The notes below the pieces were generated by a model that did no database searches, had not been told where the DNA came from, and saw only the letters and a list, made by a program, of their open reading frames with translations. Source: an uncultured Lachnospiraceae bacterium (lineage in GTDB: Bacteria > Bacillota > Clostridia > Lachnospirales > Lachnospiraceae). Taken from it: DNA of 64,000 bases. Positions 45,545 through 54,006 of the stretch are shown in pieces. The position numbers were made by a program, and so were the translations under genes. The DNA lies in contig CAMWXE010000004.1 in the NCBI GenBank assembly GCA_947178145.1, positions 1 through 64,000 of the forward strand. Direction: 5' to 3'. How positions within the stretch are numbered: position 1 is the stretch's first letter; each line of letters starts with the position of its first letter.

Positions 45545-46759
45545 TTATATATTCCAAAAGCTGATTGTTCTCTGCTGCTCATTGGAGGTATATGCAATGC
45601 TCTCCCCCTGTTTGTCCACAAAGTCAAAAATCTTCTGGGAAGCAATCAGTGTCTGCACCATCAGATCATACGTCTCTCTGCTGTCACACTTCAGTGTTAC
45701 ATACCCCGCCGTCTTTGCCGCATCACTGTCAAAAATAAGCGCAAGCTTCCCCTCGTCATAGCTGTCCAGATACAATTCTTCGCGCACAAAATAGTTATCC
45801 TCCATCGCAGTGCACTGCGGAAGGTCCACTACTTTTTCAATTGAGTGTGTCCTGGTAATCTCATCCGTCGTAACCAGGAAATAATCATAATTGATCGTTG
45901 GGACAAACTGATCTGTCGCATCGCCTGCACCGCCGGAAGCATATGAGGCATCCCCCCATGTCGGATCGAGATAGTAGTAATCGCCATTTACCCGCACCAG
46001 ATTCCATCCATGCCGCTCACCGTTTGTAAAGCCGGTCACCAGCAGACACTGAATATCTGCCCTTTGCAGCATATACTGCATCGCCTTCGCATAACCCTGG
46101 CACACAGATCTTCCCTGCAGAAATACAGAACATATATTTTGGTTGTTCGCAGCAGCCCTGTCATACTCTGTATTGTTGATCAGCCATTCATACAAATATT
46201 TGACCGTGCTGTACTCGTCCTCATTCAACGGCACCTGCTGAAAACACGCTGCGAGTCTCTGTTCGATCGCAAGTCCCGTCTGCTCCACCTCCGCACGGGT
46301 CATGGAATACGTGCCGCTGAATGTGATTCCCGTCGTAATATCGTTGAGTGTATATTCTGTATACTGATACCCCTCCACATAAAAAAGCTCTGGATGGTCA
46401 TTCATTACACAGGCAAACACAACATCCAGCACAGACTTATCTACAGTAGAAAGAGGCACACCGCTCTTCATGTCGGTCAGCGCATCCAATATCTCGAGAT
46501 AAATCTTCTGTTTCTCCTCATCAAGCTGATGATAGGCATAGTAAAGCTCCGAGACCTCCCTCAGGCTTTGCCCTTCTGTCTGTGTTTCTGTTTCCTCCTC
46601 GCTGTTCTGCGGCTGTTCTGGTTCATACGAACGTGTCTCCTCAACTCTTTCTTCCTCATGAATAATAGATTGCAGATTAAAATCGTCCTGGTCCGCACAG
46701 CCCTGCACCAGCAGCATGCTGCCGGCCAGCGCTGCCAGCACCACTGTCCCTCTTCTCAT
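45545..46759 (-). CDS. Transglutaminase-like lipoprotein
   Basis: This product of about 404 residues has a lipoprotein signal (GSMLLVQGCADQ, Cys near 21), then a Glu/Gln-rich linker. The transglutaminase-like cysteine protease core has Cys in GRSVCQGYAKAMQYML, His in ERHGWNLVRV and Asp in YLDPTWGD. It should act on the outer face of the membrane, perhaps on cell-wall peptides or proteins; the substrate is unknown. AAGG five bases ahead supports ATG 46759. It stands 29 bp after prfC. Confidence 0.85.
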   Translation of the reverse strand: MRRGTVVLAALAGSMLLVQGCADQDDFNLQSIIHEEERVEETRSYEPEQPQNSEEETETQTEGQSLREVSELYYAYHQLDEEKQKIYLEILDALTDMKSGVPLSTVDKSVLDVVFACVMNDHPELFYVEGYQYTEYTLNDITTGITFSGTYSMTRAEVEQTGLAIEQRLAACFQQVPLNEDEYSTVKYLYEWLINNTEYDRAAANNQNICSVFLQGRSVCQGYAKAMQYMLQRADIQCLLVTGFTNGERHGWNLVRVNGDYYYLDPTWGDASYASGGAGDATDQFVPTINYDYFLVTTDEITRTHSIEKVVDLPQCTAMEDNYFVREELYLDSYDEGKLALIFDSDAAKTAGYVTLKCDSRETYDLMVQTLIASQKIFDFVDKQGESIAYTSNEQQRTISFWNI

Positions 46760-46788
46760 CAATGCCTTCTTATACTCCTAATCTTCCA

Positions 46789-48384
46789 TTAATTTCTGCC
46801 AAATTCTGAAAGTACAAGCCCTTTATTCCGATCAATCGTCATGCCAATACTCCACTGATTGATAAACAGAAGAAGCGGATTCCCTTTCAAGTCCTGTATC
46901 TTCTTCATGTCGGAAGTGCCAGAAAGCCTGTTCAAATCAATCTCATCCTTATTCTCAATCCAACGGATATATTCATATGGAAGTGGTTCGAGCCTGATAT
47001 CAACATTGTACTCATTTTCCAGTCTGTACTTGAGCACATCAAACTGCAGTACGCCTACCACGCCTACAATAATCTCCTCCATACCAGTATTAAATTCCTG
47101 AAATATCTGAATCGCACCCTCCTGCGCAATCTGATTGACACCCTTGATAAATTGCTTTCTCTTCATTGTGTCCATCTGCCGCACCCGCGCAAAATGCTCT
47201 GGCGCAAAGGTCGGTATTCCCTCATAGCAGATATTGTTTTTCGGCGCGCAGACGGTATCTCCTATGGAAAAAATGCCCGGGTCAAACACGCCGATAATGT
47301 CGCCAGCGTATGCCTCGTTCAGTATTTTCCGCTCATCTGCCATAATCTGCTGCGGCTGTGAGAGGCGCATCACTTTTCCGCCCTGCACATGTCTGACCTC
47401 CGCACTGGCGTCAAACTTTCCCGAACAGATGCGCATAAATGCAACTCTGTCGCGATGTGCCTTGTTCATATTTGCCTGTATCTTGAATACAAAGGCAGAG
47501 AACTCATTGTCGACCGGATCGATGGTCTCTCCCTGAGATACTCTTGGAAGCGGTGTTGTCGCCATCTTTAAAAAGTTCTGCAAAAATACCTCTACACCGA
47601 AGTTCGTGAGCGCTGAACCAAAGAATACGGGCGTCAGCTTTCCCCTGCGCACTTCCTCGATATCAAACTCTGCGCTCGCCCCGTCAAGCAGCTCAATCTC
47701 ATCACGCAGTGTGGTGAGCGCTTCATCTCCAATCTTTTCAAGCAGTAACGCCTCGTCGTCCATCGGAATAACGGTCGTCTCGCCCTCCTTTGTCCCTTTC
47801 TGTGTATCAGAATACGTAAGCACATGATTTCCATGCCTGTCATAGACTCCCTTGAAACGCTTTCCTGAACCGATCGGCCAATTGACAGGACAGGTCGCAA
47901 TCCCAAGCTCCTTCTCAATCTCGTCGAGCAGTTCAAACGTATCATTCGCATCTCTGTCCATCTTATTGATGAACGTAAAAATCGGGATACCTCTCATACC
48001 ACAGACTTTAAAGAGCTTTCTCGTCTGCGCCTCAACCCCCTTCGATGCATCGATCACCATAACTGCTGAGTCAGCAGCCATAAGAGTTCGGTACGTATCC
48101 TCCGAAAAGTCCTGATGCCCTGGCGTATCCAGGATATTGATGCAGTAACCACCATAATTAAACTGCAAAACGGAGGATGTAACCGAGATACCTCTCTCCT
48201 TCTCAATCTCCATCCAGTCTGACACTGCATGTCTTGCAGTAGCCTTACCCTTGACGCTTCCGGCAAGATTGATGGCTCCTCCATATAGCAAAAATTTCTC
48301 TGTCAAAGTCGTCTTACCAGCATCAGGATGCGAGATAATGGCAAAAGTTCTCCTCTTATTTATTTCGTCTGCAATCGTACTCAC
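46789..48384 (-). CDS. prfC: Peptide chain release factor 3
   Basis: This 531-residue translational GTPase has AIISHPDAGKTTLTEKFLLYG, DTPGHQDFSEDTYR, NKMDRDANDTFELLDEIE and the RF3-specific C-terminal domain. It recycles RF1/RF2 after termination. It starts with GTG at 48384, preceded by GGAGGAAAGATCA. Confidence 0.96.
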   Translation of the reverse strand: MSTIADEINKRRTFAIISHPDAGKTTLTEKFLLYGGAINLAGSVKGKATARHAVSDWMEIEKERGISVTSSVLQFNYGGYCINILDTPGHQDFSEDTYRTLMAADSAVMVIDASKGVEAQTRKLFKVCGMRGIPIFTFINKMDRDANDTFELLDEIEKELGIATCPVNWPIGSGKRFKGVYDRHGNHVLTYSDTQKGTKEGETTVIPMDDEALLLEKIGDEALTTLRDEIELLDGASAEFDIEEVRRGKLTPVFFGSALTNFGVEVFLQNFLKMATTPLPRVSQGETIDPVDNEFSAFVFKIQANMNKAHRDRVAFMRICSGKFDASAEVRHVQGGKVMRLSQPQQIMADERKILNEAYAGDIIGVFDPGIFSIGDTVCAPKNNICYEGIPTFAPEHFARVRQMDTMKRKQFIKGVNQIAQEGAIQIFQEFNTGMEEIIVGVVGVLQFDVLKYRLENEYNVDIRLEPLPYEYIRWIENKDEIDLNRLSGTSDMKKIQDLKGNPLLLFINQWSIGMTIDRNKGLVLSEFGRN

Positions 48385-48422
48385 TGATCTTTCCTCCGTT
48401 AATATTATAATGAAATCTATTA

Positions 48423-49598
48423 TTAAATCATTTCTTTCGATTCATACATGCTAGTGCCGGACACATTCTGCTCTATCCCTAAATAGTCAAGCACTGTCGC
48501 CGCAATATCCGCAAATGTCTCCCGCGTGCCATAGTTAACCGGTTTTATCTTTTGACCATACATAATAAAGGGGGTGTGCTCCCTTGTGTGATCTGTCGTT
48601 TTCGTATATGCCGGGTCACAGCCATGATCAGCAGTGATCATCAGCACATCCTCCTCGCGAAGTTTTTTCATGATTTCAGGAAGTTTCTCATCAAAATAAG
48701 TCATTGCTTTGGCATAGCCGTCAATGTCTCTGCGATGACCATAAAGCATATCATAATCGACAAGATTGATGAAGCACAGTCCCTCAAAATCTTTGTCGAG
48801 ATACGCAAGTGTGCGCTCGATGCCCTCCGCGTTTCCGCTTGTATATACATACTCTGTGATACCTTTTCCGGCAAAAATGTCATTGATCTTTCCCACGGCA
48901 ATCACGTCCCTGCCCGCTTCCTTGATCTGGTCAAGCATTGTTGTCTGTGGCGGCAGCAGCGAATAATCATGACGGTGGGATGTCCTGGTATAGTTTCCTG
49001 ACGTGCCGACAAACGGCCTTGCGATGACGCGCCCTACTCCATGTTTTCCCTGAAGCATCGCTCTTGCCTTCCTGCAATAATCATACAGTGTCTCCAGCGG
49101 CACGATTTCCTCATGTGCAGCAATTTGGAACACGCTGTCCGCGGATGTGTATACAATCAAATCCCCTGTCCTTACATGCTCGTCACCGTAATCTTTGATC
49201 ACCTCTGTACCGGAGTACGTCGCGTTGCAGAGCACGCCTCTGCCCGTAAGCTTCATAAACTCGTCGAGTACTTCCCCGGGAAATCCGTTTGGATAGGTCG
49301 GCAGTGGATTCTCTGATATCATACCGGCAATTTCCCAATGTCCTATGGTCGTATCTTTTCCCCGGGAAGCTTCCTTCATTCTTGCGACTGCTGCAAGCGG
49401 TGCCTCGGCGATTTGCTGTTTTTCACACGTTACACCCTCAATATTAAAAAGTCCCAGTTTCTGTAAGTTTGGCACATGAAAATATGAACTTGTTGAGACC
49501 GAACCGATGGTATTTGTCCCCTTGTCACCATAGGCATCTGCATCCTCCATCTCACCAATTCCAAAGCTATCCAATACAATTAAAAAGACTCTTTTCAT
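48423..49598 (-). CDS. deoB: Phosphopentomutase
   Basis: This product of about 391 residues belongs to the alkaline-phosphatase-like superfamily. It has the N-terminal metal site LIVLDSFGIGEM, the phospho-acceptor Thr in GKDTTIGHWE and late metal ligands MITADHGCDP and TDHTREHTP. It interconverts (deoxy)ribose 1- and 5-phosphate in nucleoside salvage. GGAG five bases before ATG 49598 sets the start. The promoter and a 14-bp palindrome lie just upstream. Confidence 0.96.
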   Translation of the reverse strand: MKRVFLIVLDSFGIGEMEDADAYGDKGTNTIGSVSTSSYFHVPNLQKLGLFNIEGVTCEKQQIAEAPLAAVARMKEASRGKDTTIGHWEIAGMISENPLPTYPNGFPGEVLDEFMKLTGRGVLCNATYSGTEVIKDYGDEHVRTGDLIVYTSADSVFQIAAHEEIVPLETLYDYCRKARAMLQGKHGVGRVIARPFVGTSGNYTRTSHRHDYSLLPPQTTMLDQIKEAGRDVIAVGKINDIFAGKGITEYVYTSGNAEGIERTLAYLDKDFEGLCFINLVDYDMLYGHRRDIDGYAKAMTYFDEKLPEIMKKLREEDVLMITADHGCDPAYTKTTDHTREHTPFIMYGQKIKPVNYGTRETFADIAATVLDYLGIEQNVSGTSMYESKEMI

Positions 49599-49630
49599 AC
49601 GTGCTCCTTTCCGCCAGACTACTGATGGCA

Positions 49631-49644
49631 ATGTTATATAACAT
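49631..49644. promoter_or_regulatory. Palindrome between promoter and deoB
   Basis: ATGTTATATAACAT is a perfect 14-bp palindrome in the deoB leader, between the likely promoter (49677-49705) and the start codon. This is a natural position for a repressor of nucleoside catabolism, but the regulator is unknown. Confidence 0.4.
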
Positions 49645-49676
49645 CTGTTATCGACACAATTTCAACATGATATTTT

Positions 49677-49705
49677 AGTATATCACATCTATTCAATTAA
49701 TTCCA
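49677..49705 (-). promoter_or_regulatory. Promoter of deoB
   Basis: On the minus strand an extended -10, TGA-TATACT (49677-49682), has a weak -35, TGGAAT (49700-49705), 17 bp upstream. Confidence 0.4.
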
Positions 49706-49744
49706 TACATTTCCTTTTAAAAACTTATTGTTGCTATTCACTCG

Positions 49745-49772
49745 TGTTACTGTTCACTCCGTTCCAGTAACA
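49745..49772. repeat. 8-bp inverted repeat
   Basis: TGTTACTG and CAGTAACA are perfect inverted copies 12 bp apart, in the divergent region between deoB and the SDR gene. TTCACTC occurs twice around it. It has no clear role. Confidence 0.4.
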
Positions 49773-49817
49773 GGCAAAAATATGGATTTTTTCTTTTATG
49801 ATTTTGGACAACCCCAA

Positions 49818-49846
49818 TTGTAATTTGGTGAATTGCAAGATATAAT
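49818..49846 (+). promoter_or_regulatory. Promoter of the SDR-fucosidase run
   Basis: TTGTAA (49818-49823) and TATAAT (49841-49846) are 17 bp apart, about 50 bp ahead of the SDR start. Confidence 0.6.
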
Positions 49847-49894
49847 ATAAATGCAGAATTACAATATAAAATTTACCAGGGAGAAGATTTCTTG

Positions 49895-50626
49895 ATGGAG
49901 CACAGAAAAAAAGAAGCAGCAATTGTAACCGGAGCATCTTCCGGCATAGGGTACGCAATCACTCGGAAATTGAGCGCACTTGGGTATGAGGTGTTCGGTT
50001 TTGGCAGGGATTTTGAAAAGACATCATGGACGGCCACAGACAATGTTCATCCGATTGTCTGTGATGTGCTGGATACGGACAAACTGTGTACCTGTGTCAG
50101 ACAGATTACGGCACAGCATCAGGTTCGTGTGCTGGTAAACAATGCCGGCGTCGGATATTACGGACTTCACGAAGAATTAAGTCCGGACAAAATCAAGAAA
50201 CTGGTGCGGACAAACCTGGAAACGCCAATGATCCTGACACAGCAGCTCCTGCGACATTTAAAGCAAACAGCGGGCTATGTCATCAACATTTCCTCCGTGA
50301 CAGCCAGCCAATCCAATCCGCATGGATGCGCCTATGGTGCTGCCAAAGCAGGGCTTACCAGCTTCTCGCACAGTCTGTTTGACGAGGCGCGCAAATATAA
50401 CGTAAAAGTAGTCACGATTTCCCCGGACATGACACAGACAAATCTCTATCGCAATGCAAATTTCAGGGAAGGTGACGAGACAGAATCTTATCTTCTTCCA
50501 GACGATGTTGCGGGCGCAGTAGAATGGATTCTGGGACAGCGCGAGGGCGTCATTGCCACAGACATTACTCTAAAACCGCAGATTCACCGGATTAAAAGGA
50601 ATGTTTCGAGTACGAAGAAAGGGTAG
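49895..50626 (+). CDS. Short-chain dehydrogenase/reductase
   Basis: This product of about 243 residues has the SDR cofactor motif VTGASSGIGYAI, NNAGVGYYG, INISSVTASQ and the catalytic YGAAK (CAYGAAKAGL). It is a cytosolic NAD(P)-dependent oxidoreductase of unknown substrate. ATG 49895 is taken; TTG 49892 is also possible, since GGGAG lies 8-11 bases ahead. The fucosidase gene follows after 5 bp, so the two are co-transcribed and the SDR may act on a released sugar or a derived alcohol (inference). Confidence 0.9.
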   Translation: MEHRKKEAAIVTGASSGIGYAITRKLSALGYEVFGFGRDFEKTSWTATDNVHPIVCDVLDTDKLCTCVRQITAQHQVRVLVNNAGVGYYGLHEELSPDKIKKLVRTNLETPMILTQQLLRHLKQTAGYVINISSVTASQSNPHGCAYGAAKAGLTSFSHSLFDEARKYNVKVVTISPDMTQTNLYRNANFREGDETESYLLPDDVAGAVEWILGQREGVIATDITLKPQIHRIKRNVSSTKKG

Positions 50627-50631
50627 AACTT

Positions 50632-52104
50632 ATGTACGTTTTAACAACATATCTCAAAAGAATCGATACCATCCTCTCGCAGGGTCCCTATCAGGACACC
50701 TGGGAGTCGCTGTCCAACTACCATGTGCCAGAATGGTATCGCAAAGCCAAATTTGGAATATTTATTCACTGGGGTGTCTACAGTGTGCCCGCTTTTGGGA
50801 GTGAATGGTATTCCCGCAACATGTATATCCAAGGTTCGCCGGAATACGAACATCATATCAAAACTTATGGCCAACATAGCGACTTTGGCTATAAAGATTT
50901 CATTCCAATGTTCCGTGCGGAACGATGGAATGCGGACAGATGGGCAGCGCTTTTCCGGCAGGCCGGCGCAAAATATGTGGTGCCTGTGGCAGAGCATCAT
51001 GACGGTTTCCAGATGTACCAGAGCGAAATCTCCCATTGGAATGCATGGGAAATGGGGCCAAAACGGGATATTCTGAAAGAATTGAAAGAAAGCTGCGAAC
51101 GTGCTGATATGGCTGTCGGTGCATCTACGCACCGATTGGAACACTGGTTTTTCATGGGACACGGGAAGGAATTTGAGAGCGACATCAAAGAGCCGTTAAA
51201 ACGCGGAGACTTTTACTGGCCCGCAATGCCCGAACCCAATCATCAGGATCTTTTCGGTGATCCTGAACCCACAGAAGAATATCTGCAGGACTGGATGGTG
51301 CGCACCTGCGAGATTATCGATCGCTATCAGCCAAAGATCATTTACTTCGACTGGTGGATTCAGCGGGAAATTTGCAAACCCTATTTAAGAAAAATTGCAG
51401 CCTACTATTACAACCGTGCCGCAGAATGGGGCGAAGAGGTTGTCATCAACTATAAACATGACGCCTTCCAGTTTGGCACAGCAGTACCAGATGTGGAAAG
51501 GGGACAGTTTGCGGATGTGAAACCCTACTTCTGGCAGACCGACACTGCCATCGCCTTAAATTCCTGGTGCTATACCGAAAACAACCAATTCCGGAAGGCA
51601 AAGGACATTCTCTGTGACCTGGTGGACATCGTCAGCAAAAATGGCTGTCTTCTGTTGAATGTGGGACCCAAGGCAGACGGTACTATTTCCGCCGAAGATG
51701 AACAAGTACTTCTTGAGATCGGAGCGTGGCTGCATGTAAACGGTGAGGCAATCTATGACTCAGATATCTGGCGAAAATACGGTGAAGGACCCACAAAGAT
51801 TGTGGAAGGACAGTTTTCGGACGGAATCAAAAAGAATTTTACCTCTGCGGACTTTCGGTTCACAACTGCCAAGGGGTATCTGTATGCCATTGCGCTCCGA
51901 TGCAGCGGGGATGGAAATTATTGCATCACCTCTCTCGGAGAGCAGGATGCTTCCAGACAGGCTAATTTCCACGGGATTATCCGCGAGGTATGGGCACTGG
52001 GAGCAGAGGAACCTTGCCATTGGCACAGGGATGAAAAAGGGCTGCACATTCATTGCAGCTTAAAAAGCGATTACCCGATCGTATTCAAAATAAGCGTTGA
52101 CTAA
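50632..52104 (+). CDS. GH29-family alpha-L-fucosidase
   Basis: This 490-residue enzyme has the GH29 barrel: WYRKAKFGIFIHWGVYSVPA, AGAKYVVPVAEHHDGFQMYQ, the likely nucleophile Asp240 in IIYFDWW, and GCLLLNVGPKADG near the end of the barrel. A C-terminal beta domain follows (about 395-490). No signal peptide is present, so it acts on imported oligosaccharides. It is 66 bp upstream of the nucleosidase gene. Confidence 0.92.
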   Translation: MYVLTTYLKRIDTILSQGPYQDTWESLSNYHVPEWYRKAKFGIFIHWGVYSVPAFGSEWYSRNMYIQGSPEYEHHIKTYGQHSDFGYKDFIPMFRAERWNADRWAALFRQAGAKYVVPVAEHHDGFQMYQSEISHWNAWEMGPKRDILKELKESCERADMAVGASTHRLEHWFFMGHGKEFESDIKEPLKRGDFYWPAMPEPNHQDLFGDPEPTEEYLQDWMVRTCEIIDRYQPKIIYFDWWIQREICKPYLRKIAAYYYNRAAEWGEEVVINYKHDAFQFGTAVPDVERGQFADVKPYFWQTDTAIALNSWCYTENNQFRKAKDILCDLVDIVSKNGCLLLNVGPKADGTISAEDEQVLLEIGAWLHVNGEAIYDSDIWRKYGEGPTKIVEGQFSDGIKKNFTSADFRFTTAKGYLYAIALRCSGDGNYCITSLGEQDASRQANFHGIIREVWALGAEEPCHWHRDEKGLHIHCSLKSDYPIVFKISVD

Positions 52105-52170
52105 GAAACTGTCAATGACCCTATTGGAACTTGTTTCTGCTCACGTCAAACAACCTGGAGGGGGACACGC

Positions 52171-53010
52171 ATGATCTATATCTTCACCGCGCTGCACTGT
52201 GAGGCACATATTTTTATCAAACAGTATAAACTGATCAAAAATCAGGAACATACCTGGTTCCACGAATTTTGTAATGACACGGCTGGTATTCGGCTTGTGA
52301 TTGCCGGCGTGGGTGAGATCGCTACTGCTGCCGCAGTCAGCAGCATCTGTTCGTTGTACAGGCCGGCAAAGGACGATCTGCTGCTCAATGTGGGAATCTG
52401 TGCGCACGCCGCAAAAAATGACGGAATTTTCCTCTGCAGCAAAATCATAGAAAGCGCAACAGGAAAAACCTTTTACCCGGATATGCTGTACCGCCACAAT
52501 TTTTGTGAGGGAACCATTGTGACCGGCATGCTGCCATGGAACGATGAAAATGCCGCTCCTTCTCAAGAGTTGTATGATATGGAAGCTGCCGCCGTCTATC
52601 AGGCTGGCATCCATTTTTTTGGTCCCCATCAGATGCTCTTTCTGAAAATAGTGTCCGACAATGGAACCGCGAAAGAAATGTCCAGGGAACGTGTCGCACA
52701 TTTGATAGAACAATATCAGAATCGTATTTTTGATTATATCGGGCAGCTTGCTGCCATAACACAGACAACCAACGTTCACAAAAACGAGCTGCATCAGGAG
52801 CAGGAAAAACTGGTCGAAACATTCTGTGCAGATCTGCACTGCTCGAAGGCTATGCGAGATTCCATGCAGCAGTCCATCCGGTATCTGACACTGGCGGGGA
52901 TAGATTATGTCTCCGTGATACGAGATATGTATGAGAAAAAACTGCTTCCATGCAAAGATAAAAGAGAAGGAAAAGTGCGTTTTGAAGAATTTAAAAGAAG
53001 ATTATTTTAA
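52171..53010 (+). CDS. MTAN-like nucleoside phosphorylase/nucleosidase
   Basis: Of the 279 residues, the first 195 form a purine nucleoside phosphorylase/MTA-SAH nucleosidase fold. It has LHCEAHIFIKQY, VIAGVGEIATAAAV, LLNVGICAHA, the substrate-binding DMEAAAVYQAG and the catalytic Asp in KIVSDNG. The last 85 residues are helical and basic and are not seen in ordinary MTANs. The gene overlaps the downstream radical SAM gene by about 29 bp. MTANs also cleave 5'-deoxyadenosine, the by-product of radical SAM reactions, which may explain the pairing (inference). Confidence 0.85.
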   Translation: MIYIFTALHCEAHIFIKQYKLIKNQEHTWFHEFCNDTAGIRLVIAGVGEIATAAAVSSICSLYRPAKDDLLLNVGICAHAAKNDGIFLCSKIIESATGKTFYPDMLYRHNFCEGTIVTGMLPWNDENAAPSQELYDMEAAAVYQAGIHFFGPHQMLFLKIVSDNGTAKEMSRERVAHLIEQYQNRIFDYIGQLAAITQTTNVHKNELHQEQEKLVETFCADLHCSKAMRDSMQQSIRYLTLAGIDYVSVIRDMYEKKLLPCKDKREGKVRFEEFKRRLF

Positions 53011-54001
53011 CTCGTTTGTTTCCCATATTTACATCGAAAAAAGAGTCCGGAATCATGCGCGCACGCAAAAGATTCTGGCCAGATTTCCATCTGCGGAAAT
53101 CATTGAGATTGGTCATTACAAGGAAGTCTTCTGCCGGAGCCGGCAAAGCCATCCGCTCCAGCACTGCTCGCAGAAGCTGATTCTGGCCGCCAGGCAGGGA
53201 GCCCTGCTCTACGAAGGCGCGCCTGTGTGTCAGAGTTTTGGCAACCAGTATTTTTATTATGTATCCTGCGCGATGAACTGTATCTATGACTGTGAGTATT
53301 GTTATTTAAAAGGAATGTACCCTTCCGCCAATCTTGTGGTGTTTGTCAATCTGGAGGATATCTTCGCAGAAGTCGAGAAAGTCCTGGAAACGCATCCACT
53401 GTATCTGTGTGTCTCTTATGACACGGATCTGCTGGCACTGGAACCGATTATCGGCTATGTGCAGGAATGGTGTGTGTTTGCTGCAAAACATGAAAATTTG
53501 AAGATTGAGATACGGACAAAATGCGCGAACAGATCATTTGCCCAAAACGCCGCTCCGGTTCCCGGAGTAATCTACGCCTTTACGTTGTCGCCGCAGGCAG
53601 TGATTGAAGCTTTCGAGCATCATACCCCCTCCTTGACGGAACGGTTGTACTGTGCAGCGAAGCTGATACAGTCAGGCTGCCCTGTGCGGCTATGTTTTGA
53701 TCCGATGATTTATGTGCCTGACTGGAGACAGCACTACCAGGAAATGCTGGATCAGGTCTGTCATATGATTGATCTGGAAAAAATCGCAGACGTAAGTGTC
53801 GGAACATTCCGCATATCACAGGACTATCTAAAGAATATGAGAAGGCAGGAGCCAGATTCCGCAGTGATTTGGTTTCCTTTTCAAAGGGAAGACGGCTACT
53901 GCCACTATCCAGATGATCTGATGGAACAGATGGAATGTTTTTTAACAGAGCGCTTAGCGAAAAAAATTCCCATGGAGAAAATCTTTCGGTGGAAAGCGTG
54001 A
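52982..54001 (+). CDS. Spore photoproduct lyase-like radical SAM protein
   Basis: This product of about 339 residues is of the SplB family. The [4Fe-4S] motif C-x3-C-x2-C lies in NCIYDCEYCYL (cysteines near residues 100, 104, 107). Family blocks FCRSRQSHPLQHCSQKLILA, PSANLVVFVN and VSVGTFRIS are present. SPL repairs the spore photoproduct (5-thyminyl-5,6-dihydrothymine) in UV-damaged spore DNA using S-adenosylmethionine. TTG 52982, behind AAGGA, gives a family-like N-terminus; ATG 52931 is an alternative with an 80-bp overlap. Whether it repairs DNA or acts on another substrate is open, given the nucleosidase partner. Confidence 0.85.
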   Translation: MKNLKEDYFNSFVSHIYIEKRVRNHARTQKILARFPSAEIIEIGHYKEVFCRSRQSHPLQHCSQKLILAARQGALLYEGAPVCQSFGNQYFYYVSCAMNCIYDCEYCYLKGMYPSANLVVFVNLEDIFAEVEKVLETHPLYLCVSYDTDLLALEPIIGYVQEWCVFAAKHENLKIEIRTKCANRSFAQNAAPVPGVIYAFTLSPQAVIEAFEHHTPSLTERLYCAAKLIQSGCPVRLCFDPMIYVPDWRQHYQEMLDQVCHMIDLEKIADVSVGTFRISQDYLKNMRRQEPDSAVIWFPFQREDGYCHYPDDLMEQMECFLTERLAKKIPMEKIFRWKA

Positions 54002-54006
54002 AGAAC

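Noticed and set aside
46010-46792. 260-codon plus-strand frame
   Set aside because: Antisense to the transglutaminase-like lipoprotein gene; no start signal.
52105-52170. Third copy of the GGAACTGT element near the nucleosidase gene
   Set aside because: Short stretches (AACTGTC, GGAACTTGTT, CACGTCAAA) resemble the 34802 element but do not form matching inverted ends.
52141-52839. 232-codon minus-strand frame
   Set aside because: Antisense to the nucleosidase gene, whose motifs are clear on the plus strand.
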